Positions 7,035 through 15,854 of a stretch of DNA of 64,000 nucleotides are shown piece by piece. Made by a program: the position numbers and the translations under genes. The stretch is taken from contig JAKSQD010000002.1 in NCBI GenBank assembly GCA_024404315.1, forward strand, positions 33,977-97,976. The letters are read 5' to 3'. The notes beneath the pieces are model-generated. The model saw only the letters and a program-made list of their open reading frames with translations, did no database searches and was not told where the DNA came from. Every line of letters begins with the position of its first letter. Within the stretch, counting starts at the first letter, position 1. Source of the DNA: Oscillospiraceae bacterium (lineage in GTDB: Bacteria > Bacillota > Clostridia > Oscillospirales > Oscillospiraceae).

Positions 7035-8231
7035 TTAAACCCGCACCACGCCGGTTTTCCACTCCTGTCCGGCCTCGGCGTGCTCCAGGGTGGGCAGGCA
7101 CAGCCGCCAAAGGTCGGCTCCCCTTGTTTCCAGCAGAAACAGCCGCTTTGCCTCCTCGGGGAGCTTCCGGGCGGCGGCGGGCTTGGTGAGGATGGGAACG
7201 GGGCAGGTTTTGCGGATGTCGTGGAGCACCTGCTGTCCGGCGGCGTTCATGCCCAACACCCGGAGATACGGGAGGGTCTGGGGGTAATCCGCCTGGGTCA
7301 GGCCAAGCCATGCCCACAGCGTCAGGCGGCGGATGCGGGAATGGGCATAGCGGCGGCTTTTGGCGAGGGTATAGAACCCTTCCAACGAATTGGCCTGCTG
7401 TGCGGCACGAGAAAGCCGGTGTTCCAGCCCCTCGGAGCAGTCCGGGAGCGCCAGAAAGTCCGCCTCCGTCATCCTCCGCAGGCAGTAGAGAACCGCCCGT
7501 TCGCAGTGGGATAGCTCCGCCGGGGCATTGCCCTGTTCCAGCTCCCGTTCCAGCACGGCGCTGGCCGGTGGCGGCATCAGGGCGAGGGCTTCCTTCCCTC
7601 TCCCCTCTTTCAGCAGGCGGCGGAGGTGGGAGGCGGAGGAAAATCCCCCCTCCGTGACGGCGGCGTTATGGGCTGGCCCCACCCGTGGGATGGCACAGAC
7701 CTGCATCCCGGTGTTTTGCTGACAGATGGCCGCCAGATAGGACACACCCAAAAGGTCGTTTGGGGTAGCCAGCACGCCGCCCACCTCCTCCCCGCAGAGG
7801 GCGGTCACGGCGGACTGACGGGCAGAGGCAAAGGAAACGCCCTTTGCAAGAAATTCCTGGAGTTTTTCCCGGAAATCGTCCCTTTCCAGGCAGACCGCCG
7901 CCTGCTCCAAACGCTGGCTGTCCCCACACTCGCTGCCAAAGCAAAGGGTATCCACCCCAGCCGCCGCCAGCACCGCCACGCCGCCCCAGCCGAAGCGCTC
8001 CGCCGAGGAGATGGCATAGGGAAGGGGCAGCTCCAGCACCAAATCCGCCCCGCAGCGCAGCGCCATTTCCGCCCGGGCATGAGGCTCCACCGCTGCCGGG
8101 CCGCCCCGCTGGGTGTAGTGCCCGCTCATGGCCACGGCCACCGTCTGGCCGGGATACCGCTGCCGGGCTTGTTGAATCAAATATTCATGCCCCCGGTGAA
8201 AGGGGTCAAATTCTGCGATAATGCCTATCAT
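7035..8231 (-). CDS. tmcAL: tRNA(Met) cytidine acetate ligase
   Basis: 398 residues. TmcAL (formerly YlbM) makes N4-acetylcytidine at the wobble base of elongator tRNA(Met) using acetate and ATP. The nucleotidyltransferase signature is clear: GIIAEFDPFHRGHEYLI near the N-terminus and MSGHYTQRGGPA a little further on. The rest is helical. GGGAG precedes the ATG at ten bases. It lies back to back with ackA, whose enzyme interconverts acetate and acetyl phosphate; a functional link is only suggestive. Confidence 0.9.
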   Translation of the reverse strand: MIGIIAEFDPFHRGHEYLIQQARQRYPGQTVAVAMSGHYTQRGGPAAVEPHARAEMALRCGADLVLELPLPYAISSAERFGWGGVAVLAAAGVDTLCFGSECGDSQRLEQAAVCLERDDFREKLQEFLAKGVSFASARQSAVTALCGEEVGGVLATPNDLLGVSYLAAICQQNTGMQVCAIPRVGPAHNAAVTEGGFSSASHLRRLLKEGRGKEALALMPPPASAVLERELEQGNAPAELSHCERAVLYCLRRMTEADFLALPDCSEGLEHRLSRAAQQANSLEGFYTLAKSRRYAHSRIRRLTLWAWLGLTQADYPQTLPYLRVLGMNAAGQQVLHDIRKTCPVPILTKPAAARKLPEEAKRLFLLETRGADLWRLCLPTLEHAEAGQEWKTGVVRV

Positions 8232-8275
8232 AGGTCAAGCACTCCCGTCCTCTCTCTGCTCCGCCCAGCCGCTCA

Positions 8276-8300
8276 CAACCCACTTTCTTACGATCACCTA
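8276..8300. repeat. Solo terminal repeat of the family-1 MITE
   Basis: CAACCCACTTTCTTACGATC followed by ACC matches the right terminal repeat of family 1, without the interior. It lies just upstream of the ackA promoter and may be a remnant. Confidence 0.55.
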
Positions 8301-8343
8301 TATCCTTTCCTACCATTTATTCAGAAAAAATATGCAAAAGTGG

Positions 8344-8372
8344 TTGAGATAACTGGGGGAAAGGTGTATAAT
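8344..8372 (+). promoter_or_regulatory. Sigma-A promoter for ackA
   Basis: TTGAGA (8344-8349), 17-base spacer, consensus TATAAT (8367-8372). Confidence 0.8.
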
Positions 8373-8473
8373 GGCTTTGGTTATAGTATACAAAACCGGT
8401 TTGCTTTGCGCAAGCCGGAATCATACCACGTCCATCTGCCCATAAAGACGTGAATCCAAAGGAGACGATTACT

Positions 8474-9685
8474 ATGAATATTCTGGTCATCAACGCTGGC
8501 AGCTCCTCTCTGAAGTACCAGTTGCTCGACCCCGCCACCGGCGTTCTGCTGGCAAAAGGTCTGTGCGAGCGCATCGGTATTGACGGTAAGTTCACCTATA
8601 AGCCCCAGGTCGAGGGTAAGGCTGCTCTGAACGCCATTGATGTGGCGATGCCCACCCATTCCGAGGCAATCCAGGCTGTGCTGAACGCTCTGGTTGACGC
8701 TGAAAACGGCGTTCTGGCTTCCATGAGCGAGATTGACGCTGTGGGTCATCGTGTGGTTCACGGCGGCGAGAGCTTCGCTTCCTCCGTGCTGATTACCGAC
8801 GAGGTGATGAAGGCCATCGAGGAGTGCAACCCCCTGGCTCCCCTGCACAACCCTGCCAACCTCATTGGCATCAACGCTTGCACCGCCGTGCTGGGCGACA
8901 AGGTTCCCCAGGTCGCTGTGTTCGACACCTCTTTCCACCAGACCATGCCCAACGTGGCCTACACCTACGCCATCCCCTACGAGTACTACGAGAACGACAA
9001 AATCCGTCGTTATGGCTTCCATGGCACTTCTCACCGTTTCGTTTCTGCCCGTGCCGCCGCTATGCTGGGTAAGCCCATCGAAGAGCTGAATATCATCACC
9101 TGCCACCTGGGCAACGGCTCCTCCATCGCTGCTGTCAAGGGCGGCAAGTGCGTGGACACCACCATGGGTCTCACTCCTCTGGCTGGCCTGCCCATGGGCA
9201 CCCGTGCTGGCGATATGGATGCCGGTGTGATGGAGTTCATCATGAACAAGTACAACCTCTCCATGAAGGAAATGATGAACGTCCTGAACAAGAAGTCCGG
9301 CGTGCTGGGCATCTCCGGCATTTCCTCCGACTTCCGTGATCTGGACGCTGCTGAAGCTGCTGGCAATGCCCGTGCAAAGCTGGCTAAGGATGTCTTCGCT
9401 TATGACGTGAAGAAGTACATCGGCTCCTACGCTGCTGCTATGGGCGGCGTGGATGCCATCGTCTTCACCGCTGGCGTGGGCGAGAACGGCCCCGGTCTGC
9501 GTGTGTCTATGACCGCTGGTCTGGAATACATGGGCGTTGCTCCTCTGAACGCCGAGGCCAACAACAAGCGCGGCGTGGAAATCGACGTTTCCGGCGAAGG
9601 CTCCAAGGTTCGTGTGCTGGTCATCCCCACCAACGAAGAGCTGATGATTGCTATGGACACCGCCGAAATTGTCAAAGCAATGTAA
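8474..9685 (+). CDS. ackA: Acetate kinase
   Basis: 403 residues, normal length. Converts acetyl phosphate and ADP to acetate and ATP, the last ATP-yielding step of acetate fermentation. The family starts VINAGSSSLKYQL, then VVHGG, DTSFHQTMP, the HLGNGSS phosphate loop and GGVDAIVFTAGVGEN. AAAGGAG is nine bases before the ATG at 8474; the in-frame GTG at 8450 is less well placed. No pta is adjacent. Codon use is strongly biased, as expected for a highly expressed gene. Followed by a strong terminator. Confidence 0.97.
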   Translation: MNILVINAGSSSLKYQLLDPATGVLLAKGLCERIGIDGKFTYKPQVEGKAALNAIDVAMPTHSEAIQAVLNALVDAENGVLASMSEIDAVGHRVVHGGESFASSVLITDEVMKAIEECNPLAPLHNPANLIGINACTAVLGDKVPQVAVFDTSFHQTMPNVAYTYAIPYEYYENDKIRRYGFHGTSHRFVSARAAAMLGKPIEELNIITCHLGNGSSIAAVKGGKCVDTTMGLTPLAGLPMGTRAGDMDAGVMEFIMNKYNLSMKEMMNVLNKKSGVLGISGISSDFRDLDAAEAAGNARAKLAKDVFAYDVKKYIGSYAAAMGGVDAIVFTAGVGENGPGLRVSMTAGLEYMGVAPLNAEANNKRGVEIDVSGEGSKVRVLVIPTNEELMIAMDTAEIVKAM

Positions 9686-9725
9686 TTTGAACCACGCTCT
9701 GAGCGTCTCTCGGTAACAATGGAAT

Positions 9726-9764
9726 GGGTCTGGAATCTGCCTTCAGGTTCCAGACCCTTTTTTG
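9726..9764 (+). terminator. Terminator of ackA
   Basis: GGGTCTGGAA/TTCCAGACCC stem followed by TTTTTT. Confidence 0.9.
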
Positions 9765-9831
9765 CTTGTTTGGGCGCTGATGCACGGCGGCGGAGGCAAC
9801 ATTTCCCGTCTAAAAACCGCTTATTTCACCC

Positions 9832-12357
9832 TTATTTCGTGATTTTCACCTTTTTACTGTCACTCCAAGCGGAGTAATACTTCTCCTGGCTGAGGGTTTT
9901 GTAGGAGCGGACACGGACATAATAGGTCTTTCCTTTTTTCAGGCCGGACAGGGTTTTGGAAAGGGTTCCGCTGCCGCTGTAGCTTTTGACAACACCGTCA
10001 GAAAAATTGCTCTTGAGGGCGTACTGCACCTCGTACCCCGAGGCTTTTGGATTCTTCGTCCACTTGACGGTCATTTTTTTGCCGCTGCCGTTGGTCAGGC
10101 TGGAAATTTTCCCACTCGTGAGGCGGACGGCGGTCTGTTCGGCGCTTTTGTCGCCCAGGTCGGAGCCAGCGTAAGCGGCCACGGCGTAGAGATAGGCGGT
10201 GCCGTTGACGGCGGTGGTGTCCACATAGCTGGCGGAGGTGGCTTTGCCCAGCTTGGCATAGCTGCCATCGGCGGTCTTACGGTAGACGTAATACCCCTTC
10301 GCCCCACTGACCTTGCTCCACGTCAGCTGGATGCCCTGCTTGGTGTTGACGGGAGCCTTGAGGGTGGGAACGGTCAGGCCGGTGACGTTGACGGTCAAGG
10401 TAGCGAGGGTTTTCTTGCCGGAGAGGATGTTCAGAGAGGAAGAACCCTTCTTCCGTGCGGTGAGCGTGCCGCTTTCCGGGTCATAGGAAAGCTTGCTGGA
10501 ATCAAACTGACAGGTCACGTTCTTTGCGGCGGAGAGCGGGGCGACTTCCATCACCGCCACGGCGGAAGCGCCGGGCTTGAGGGAAAGGGTGGTGATGCTC
10601 TGGCCGGTTTTGTCCCGCCACTGGGCGGAAGCGGGCGTGGTTTTGCCCTGAATGACATCATACATTCCCCGGGCGGCGGTGAGGCCGTTTTCGTTGTGCC
10701 CCACCTGCTTGTAATGAATCTTCGGATGAACGGCGGAAACCGTGGTGGGCAGAGCAAGAAAACGGTTTTGATGGACGGGATAATCCAGCTTGCCGTCCTT
10801 GTTGGAGTCCTGGGCGGCGAAGTACTTCTTCACGCCGCTGTTGGTCATCCATTGCTCGTTGGCGTTGGAGACGAGAAACACGTTGGGGAAGCTCTGGCTC
10901 AGAGCCATGGAATACTGCGCCACACGAACGGCATTCATATCCAGCTCGCCGGTGGTTTTGTCGTTGCCCTGGTGGGCACGGACGGCAATCAGGCCGGTTT
11001 TTTCGATGCCCAGCAGGGAGCGGAAGCCCTCATTCATCGAATCGAAGTTGGAGCGATACTCGGCGGGGGTGGACACAATACCCTTCCAATCCGCCTCACC
11101 CTGGAGCCAGAATAGGAATTTATGGCGGATGGTGTAGTGACCGGCCTTCTGCTCGGCCTCGGCGGTTTTCAGGGCGGCGGCGAAGCCCTTGGAGGCTCGC
11201 TGATGGTTTTCTCCGCCTTGCACCCAGGTGTCAGAGGTGGAGTTTCCCACGGCGGCATTGATGACCCACACCTTTTCCCCTGTCAGGCGGTTCCATTCGT
11301 AAGCAAGGCCGCTATCCGGGCCGGTCTTTCCCTTGCCCCGGGCGGTCAGGGCGTAGAGGGGATAGCCCTCCTGTTCCCCGGTGAGGGAACCGGCGATGTA
11401 GGCTCCCTCATCCCCGGCGTGGCGCACCACAAAATCCTTCAAGCCGGTCACATAGGTGGAGCGGAGAAAGTTGGTTCCCTCCGTGGGCAGGTAGGAGCTA
11501 TAAACCTCTCCCTCCGGGCAGAGCACCGAATCTTGGGGCTTATAGTCGCTGAGGTTGGAACAGGAGCCTTCCAGATTGCTCTGTCCGGCCAGGAACAGGA
11601 GGGTCAGCTCGGCGGGCGTGACGGACACTTCCACCGTCACCACCTTGGAGCCTTTGCTGAGGGTGACGGTAGCGCTTCCCGTTCCGGTGGCGATCACCGA
11701 GGTGGAAGCGTCGCCATCCAACGTCAAAACGGCGGTATCCTTGGCGGAAGACTGGGTGCGCTTGCTCACCTGATAGGAAGTAACGGTCTGTTTTCCCAGG
11801 GAAAGCGTATACCCAGGGTATTTTTCTGCAAAATTATACCGGTCATCATACTCCAAAGACAGAGAAGCGGCGGAAACGGTGAGGGCGGAGGAGGACTTGC
11901 GGGGCGTTTCCTCCTCGGCGGCTGGTTCTGCGGCTTCCTCGGCGGCTTCGGCGGCCTCTTCGTCCGGCTCCTCAGCGAGAAAAGCTTCCTCGACCTCCTC
12001 AGCGGGGGCAGATTCCGTTTCATCCGGTTCTTGTTCCCGGTCTTGCTGCGGCACATCCTCAACGAGGGAGGTGTCCGGCGCTTCTTCCGTTGGTTCCTCC
12101 ATTGGCTCCTCGGCGGGGTGGTCTTCTTCTGCCGCCTCGGTCGGAGTGGAGTCCAGGTCAAGCCAAATCTCTTTGCTTTCTTCTTCCCAGAGGGGCGCTT
12201 CCTCAGCGGGTGGCGCTTGGACGCTCCAGTCCTGCTCCTCCGCTTCGGTCACGGCGGTGGGCTCCAGATCGGCAGCCCATGCGCTGGAACAAAACAGGCT
12301 CAAGGTCATGCTCAAAGCCAGGGTAAATGCGGTGATTTGGTTCACAAATGTTCTCAT
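9832..12357 (-). CDS. Large secreted SASA-type esterase with Ig-like and fibronectin III domains
   Basis: 841 residues. Signal peptide about 1-28 ending in SSAWA, then a long Glu/Ala/Pro-rich acidic stretch (about 30-150), an Ig-like domain, and a sialate-O-acetylesterase/CE6-type SGNH-like domain from about 250 with LLFLAGQSNLEG, FWLQGEADWKG and a late VHPKIHYKQVGHNENG that could hold the catalytic His. After it come another Ig-like module and two fibronectin type III repeats to the C-terminus. Likely exported and acting on acetylated glycans. No sortase motif or wall-binding domain is seen. AAGGAAAG precedes the ATG. The exact substrate is unknown. Confidence 0.82.
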   Translation of the reverse strand: MRTFVNQITAFTLALSMTLSLFCSSAWAADLEPTAVTEAEEQDWSVQAPPAEEAPLWEEESKEIWLDLDSTPTEAAEEDHPAEEPMEEPTEEAPDTSLVEDVPQQDREQEPDETESAPAEEVEEAFLAEEPDEEAAEAAEEAAEPAAEEETPRKSSSALTVSAASLSLEYDDRYNFAEKYPGYTLSLGKQTVTSYQVSKRTQSSAKDTAVLTLDGDASTSVIATGTGSATVTLSKGSKVVTVEVSVTPAELTLLFLAGQSNLEGSCSNLSDYKPQDSVLCPEGEVYSSYLPTEGTNFLRSTYVTGLKDFVVRHAGDEGAYIAGSLTGEQEGYPLYALTARGKGKTGPDSGLAYEWNRLTGEKVWVINAAVGNSTSDTWVQGGENHQRASKGFAAALKTAEAEQKAGHYTIRHKFLFWLQGEADWKGIVSTPAEYRSNFDSMNEGFRSLLGIEKTGLIAVRAHQGNDKTTGELDMNAVRVAQYSMALSQSFPNVFLVSNANEQWMTNSGVKKYFAAQDSNKDGKLDYPVHQNRFLALPTTVSAVHPKIHYKQVGHNENGLTAARGMYDVIQGKTTPASAQWRDKTGQSITTLSLKPGASAVAVMEVAPLSAAKNVTCQFDSSKLSYDPESGTLTARKKGSSSLNILSGKKTLATLTVNVTGLTVPTLKAPVNTKQGIQLTWSKVSGAKGYYVYRKTADGSYAKLGKATSASYVDTTAVNGTAYLYAVAAYAGSDLGDKSAEQTAVRLTSGKISSLTNGSGKKMTVKWTKNPKASGYEVQYALKSNFSDGVVKSYSGSGTLSKTLSGLKKGKTYYVRVRSYKTLSQEKYYSAWSDSKKVKITK

Positions 12358-12419
12358 GATACGTTCTTTCCTTGGTTCAAGTCAAAATCGAACTCTATTT
12401 TAGCGTGGAGCTCTTCTTT

Positions 12420-12469
12420 CTGTCAACTGGAAAATTTGATTTGCACTTTTTTGACAGAAAGAGTATACT
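12420..12469 (+). promoter_or_regulatory. Promoter/operator module for the GDT1 gene (copy 2)
   Basis: TTGCAC (12441-12446), 17-base spacer, TATACT (12464-12469), with the inverted repeat CTGTCAA (12420-12426) and TTGACAG (12451-12457) around the -35. Near-identical to the module in front of ymdB-lepB. Confidence 0.7.
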
Positions 12470-12498
12470 GAAACAACCAATGAGCATAATTGGCAAGG

Positions 12499-12545
12499 TG
12501 ATACAACCCTCCTCAGTCAGCTAGCGCTGACAGAATGGATAGCAT
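12499..12545. repeat. Fragment of family-1 MITE
   Basis: GGTGATA end followed by the CAGTCAGCTAGCGCTGACAG palindrome of the family; the rest of the element is absent. It lies within the 5' leader of the GDT1 gene. Confidence 0.55.
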
Positions 12546-12618
12546 GAACTGAAAGCCTATCCATGATAGGCACTGATACCAATACCGGCTTTTGAGCCGC
12601 ATTAGGAGTGAACATACG

Positions 12619-13290
12619 ATGGCTTTATTTTTCCGAATCCTGCTGACCGAGTTCATCGCAGAAATGGGCGATAAAACCCAGTTGATGATGATTGCCATGA
12701 CCTCCCGCTTCAAGGTGAAAGATATCATCCTCGGCGCAGGAGCTGCCATTCTGGTGCTGAACGCACTGGCGGTGGGTGTGGGTGCGCTGGTCAGCAGCCT
12801 GATTCCCGAGTACGTCATTAAACTTGCCGCTGCCCTGGCCTTCTTCTATTTCGCCTGGTCCAGCATCGGCGGCGACGACGAGGACGAGGAGGAAGGCTCC
12901 CACAAGGATGGAAAAGCCCCCATCCTCGCCGTGTTCGGTACCTTTTTCCTGGCGGAGCTGGGCGACAAAACACAGCTCACCGCCATTGCCTTTGCCGCAA
13001 ACGAGGGACTTTCCAAAGCCATCGTGGTTTGGCTGGCCTGCTCCATCGGCCTGTTTGCCGCCGATGTCATTGGGATGCTGGCCGGGTATCTGCTCAAGAG
13101 CAAGATGCCCGAGGGCTTCTTGAACACCCTCGCCTTTGTGATTTTTGCTATCTTCGGCGTGACCACCATGCTGGAGGGCGGCGGAATGCTGCTGCCCGGA
13201 AACGGTAAGTGGATTCTCACCGCCGTGGCCTGCCTGCTGTTTGTCATCGCCTGCGTTTTTCGTTTTTGTCGTATCAAAAAGGAGCAATGA
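12619..13290 (+). CDS. TMEM165/GDT1-family (UPF0016) cation exporter
   Basis: 223 residues, about six membrane helices in two homologous halves, each with the family motif: EFIAEMGDKTQ near the N-terminus and FLAELGDKTQ in the second half. An acidic loop (DDEDEEE) joins them. GDT1 proteins move Mn2+ or Ca2+; bacterial members such as MneA export manganese. TTAGGAGTG precedes the ATG at 12619. Three bases separate it from the dehydrogenase gene, so they are co-transcribed. I could not recognise a manganese riboswitch in the leader. Confidence 0.9.
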   Translation: MALFFRILLTEFIAEMGDKTQLMMIAMTSRFKVKDIILGAGAAILVLNALAVGVGALVSSLIPEYVIKLAAALAFFYFAWSSIGGDDEDEEEGSHKDGKAPILAVFGTFFLAELGDKTQLTAIAFAANEGLSKAIVVWLACSIGLFAADVIGMLAGYLLKSKMPEGFLNTLAFVIFAIFGVTTMLEGGGMLLPGNGKWILTAVACLLFVIACVFRFCRIKKEQ

Positions 13291-13293
13291 CCC

Positions 13294-14259
13294 ATGAAAA
13301 TTGTACTGTTAGACGGTTATACAGTCAATCCCGGCGACCTCAGCTATGCACCGCTGGAGGCGCTGGGCGATGTGGTCATCTACGACTATACCCCCAACGA
13401 CACCGACCAGGTGTGCCAGCGCATTGGAGACGCTGACGCTGTGCTGGTGAACAAAATCGTCATGACCGCCGAGCGGATGGATCGCTGTCCCAACCTGAAA
13501 TACATCGGCGTGCAGGCCACCGGCTACAATGTGGTGGACACCGCCGCCGCCAAAGAACGGGGCATCGTCGTCACCAACGTGCCCGCCTACAGTACCCCCT
13601 CTGTGGCGCAGTTCACCCTGGCGCTGCTGCTGGAGCTGACCTGCCACGTTGCCCACCACGACAACGCCGTGAAAGAGGGGCGTTGGTGCTCCTGCCGAGA
13701 TTTCTGCTTCTGGGATATGCCCGTCATGGAGTTGGACGGCAAGACCATGGGTATCATCGGCTTCGGCAACATTGGCCGGGCGGTGGGCAGACTGGCCAAG
13801 GCGCTGGGAATGCGGGTGCTGGCCGCCGGTTCCCGTCCCTGTGAGGCGGGGCTTGCCATTGCGGATGCTTATGTGGACGTGGATACCCTACTCAGGGAAT
13901 CGGACGTGATTTCCCTCCACTGTCCCCTCTTCCCCCAGACCCATCACATCATCAACGCCGAAAACCTGGCCAAGATGAAGGACGGCGCTCTGTTGGTCAA
14001 TACCGCCCGTGGCCCCCTGGTGGATCAGGACGCTCTGGCCGAAGCGCTCAACAGCGGCAAGCTGGGCGGCGCTGCGCTGGACGTGGTGGAGGTGGAGCCG
14101 ATGGCTGAGACCAACCCCCTGCTCCACGCTAAGAACTGCATGATTACCCCCCACATTGCCTGGGCCTCCCACGAGGCACGAGGCCGCCTGCTCGATACCG
14201 TGATTGGCAACCTGAAAGGCTGGATGGAGGGCACTCCCCAAAACGTCGTTCATCCGTAA
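13294..14259 (+). CDS. D-2-hydroxyacid dehydrogenase
   Basis: 321 residues, NAD(P)-dependent. Rossmann motif GIIGFGNIGRAVGR, the active Arg in NTARGPLVD, the Glu in VVEVEPM and the His in MITPHIAW are all present. The best subgroup match is glycerate dehydrogenase/hydroxypyruvate reductase, but the substrate cannot be fixed from sequence. An AAGGAGCA site precedes the ATG inside the end of the upstream gene. Confidence 0.92.
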   Translation: MKIVLLDGYTVNPGDLSYAPLEALGDVVIYDYTPNDTDQVCQRIGDADAVLVNKIVMTAERMDRCPNLKYIGVQATGYNVVDTAAAKERGIVVTNVPAYSTPSVAQFTLALLLELTCHVAHHDNAVKEGRWCSCRDFCFWDMPVMELDGKTMGIIGFGNIGRAVGRLAKALGMRVLAAGSRPCEAGLAIADAYVDVDTLLRESDVISLHCPLFPQTHHIINAENLAKMKDGALLVNTARGPLVDQDALAEALNSGKLGGAALDVVEVEPMAETNPLLHAKNCMITPHIAWASHEARGRLLDTVIGNLKGWMEGTPQNVVHP

Positions 14260-14267
14260 TTATGAAA

Positions 14268-14306
14268 AAAGCCTGAGAGGATGCTCTGTCCTTTCAGGCT
14301 TTGTTG
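14268..14306. terminator. Bidirectional terminator between convergent genes
   Basis: AAAGCCTGA/TCAGGCTTT stem with inner AGGA/TCCT pairing; T-rich on both sides, serving the dehydrogenase (+) and the RluA gene (-). Confidence 0.8.
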
Positions 14307-14332
14307 TTGGTCAGGAAAAGAAGCTGCTGGAA

Positions 14333-15256
14333 TCACCCCTGCATGGTATCAATCCGCTCTTTTTCCTCCACAAGCTTTGCCATATCCCGTGGCAGCTCGG
14401 TTTGGAAGGTGAGCCGTTTTCCCGTGACGGGATGGAGGAGGGAAAGACTCTCCGAGTGCAGGGCAGGGCGTGGGATGAGGTCGGGCGCTTCCGTACCATA
14501 GAGAAAATCGCCGGTGAGGGGGCAGCCGATGTGGGACAGATGCACCCGGATTTGATGGGTGCGCCCCGTTTCCAGGGTGAGGTGAACCAGGCTCCTCCCG
14601 CCGACGGTGCGGAGGGTCTCGTAATGCGTCACGGCACTCATGCCGTCGGGAGCGGTTTGCCGCTTGAGGATGGAGCTGTCCGCACGGGCAATGGGAGCGT
14701 CAATGGTTCCGCTGAGGGGCTGGGGTACGCCCTCGCATACGGCCAGATAGCCCCGGCGGAAGTCGTCGGTGTGAAGCTGATTTTTTAACTTCTCCTGGGC
14801 AAAGGGGTGCTTGGCCGCCACCATCAGGCCGGAAGTGCCTTTGTCCAGCCGGTGGACGGGGTGGAACACCGCTTCCGGGTCGGTGCTCTGCCAGTGAAAG
14901 ATGAGGGCGTTGCCCAAGCTGTCGTCCCAGTGCCCGGGGCCGGGGTGAGAGGGCATTCCGGGGGCCTTGTTGACCACCACAATGTCCCGGTCTTCATACA
15001 CGATGTTCAGGGGTAGGTTGACCGGGGGGATGTCGGTTTCCGCCGTGGGGTCGGAGAGGCGGACGGACACGGTTTGTCCCTGGCGGACGACCGCCCGGGT
15101 GGTCACTCGTTCTCCGTCCAGCAGAATGCCGTCCTCCAGCCACTTCACCCGGCGGAGCACCGTTCCCGAAAGACCGAGCTCGTAGCGCAGAAGGACATAA
15201 ATGGTTTTGCCGTCGTGGGCGGCGGTGATGGTGTGTTCCAGATATCTCGGCGGCAT
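14333..15256 (-). CDS. RluA-family pseudouridine synthase
   Basis: 307 residues. An N-terminal S4-like RNA-binding part is followed by the catalytic domain with the HRLDKGTSGLMVAAK motif containing the catalytic Asp. Such enzymes convert uridine to pseudouridine in rRNA or tRNA. Which member (RluD-like or RluA/C-like) cannot be told from the window. It stands alone, between the bidirectional terminator and an AT-rich intergenic stretch. Confidence 0.92.
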   Translation of the reverse strand: MPPRYLEHTITAAHDGKTIYVLLRYELGLSGTVLRRVKWLEDGILLDGERVTTRAVVRQGQTVSVRLSDPTAETDIPPVNLPLNIVYEDRDIVVVNKAPGMPSHPGPGHWDDSLGNALIFHWQSTDPEAVFHPVHRLDKGTSGLMVAAKHPFAQEKLKNQLHTDDFRRGYLAVCEGVPQPLSGTIDAPIARADSSILKRQTAPDGMSAVTHYETLRTVGGRSLVHLTLETGRTHQIRVHLSHIGCPLTGDFLYGTEAPDLIPRPALHSESLSLLHPVTGKRLTFQTELPRDMAKLVEEKERIDTMQG

Positions 15257-15284
15257 GGCGCTCTCCCTTTTTTGCGTACTTTTT

Positions 15285-15431
15285 GTAACAAAAAAATAAA
15301 ACGCCCGGGATTCGTCCCAGGCATTTTATATAACCAACTCCAGCGATGATTCCGGCAATGCGATTGCAAAGCCCACACAGCCTGTCGATCTCAGTGGAGT
15401 TACTTTATCACAAGGCTCCCTGAATTGGCAA
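15285..15431 (-). ncRNA. Candidate small RNA with own promoter and terminator
   Basis: On the minus strand TTGCCA (15431-15426), 18-base spacer and TAAAGT (15407-15402) are followed about 75 bases later by a hairpin GCCTGGGA/TCCCGGGC with TTTTATTTTTTT (about 15322-15285). The span between contains AACTCCA and TGGAGTT, which could pair across about 60 bases. There is no open frame. Either a short regulatory RNA or the leader of the RluA gene ending in a terminator. No known RNA family recognised. Confidence 0.4.
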
Positions 15432-15573
15432 CTGTTTTTTGTAAAAAAGCTGCCGAAAAATCACACAATAGACGAGTGAGCTTTTATCATTCTGCTGAAA
15501 AAGTTGAACATGTCGCTGATTGACTGCCAACTGTCCGCCAAAGGCGGATGAAAGGAAAAGGGAATCCGAACGG

Positions 15574-15825
15574 TTACAACAGCGTGGAAAACATCACCAC
15601 CACGGCGGCAACGGTCAGCGCCACAGAAGCCAGAGCGTCCAGCGCCTGACCGTAAAGCTGGAAGAAGGTGGGCGGCTCCTCTTCGGTCAGGTGGAGCGTG
15701 GGGAGGGGTTCGGGAGAGACAGGAGCGGGCAGCGCCGGTAAATGAGCCTTGCGGTAGGCGTTGAAATCAACAATGTTGTTGGGGAGACGGTAAGCAACGG
15801 GTTTTTCCAAATAAGTGACTTTCAT
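15574..15825 (-). CDS. Small membrane protein under an SOS-like promoter
   Basis: 83 residues from ATG 15825 (GAGGGGG upstream). A soluble proline-rich N-terminal half and one C-terminal membrane helix (ALASVALTVAAVVVMF). No known family. Its promoter carries a LexA-type box, which recalls the small SOS-induced division inhibitors (YneA, SidA, DivS), but it has no LysM domain and the resemblance is by context only. Alternative start upstream (15906) lacks a ribosome binding site and would run through the promoter. Confidence 0.72.
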   Translation of the reverse strand: MKVTYLEKPVAYRLPNNIVDFNAYRKAHLPALPAPVSPEPLPTLHLTEEEPPTFFQLYGQALDALASVALTVAAVVVMFSTLL

Positions 15826-15854
15826 AAATAGAACCCCCTCTGTAACAATATATC

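Noticed and set aside
12470-12618. Manganese (yybP-ykoY) riboswitch ahead of the GDT1 gene
   Set aside because: The gene family often carries one, but the conserved GGGGAGUA and CUGA-type core elements are not visible; the leader holds MITE-like sequence and two short hairpins instead.
15340-15400. Small SRP (4.5S) RNA
   Set aside because: The conserved GGTCAGGTCCGGAAGGAAGC core is absent.
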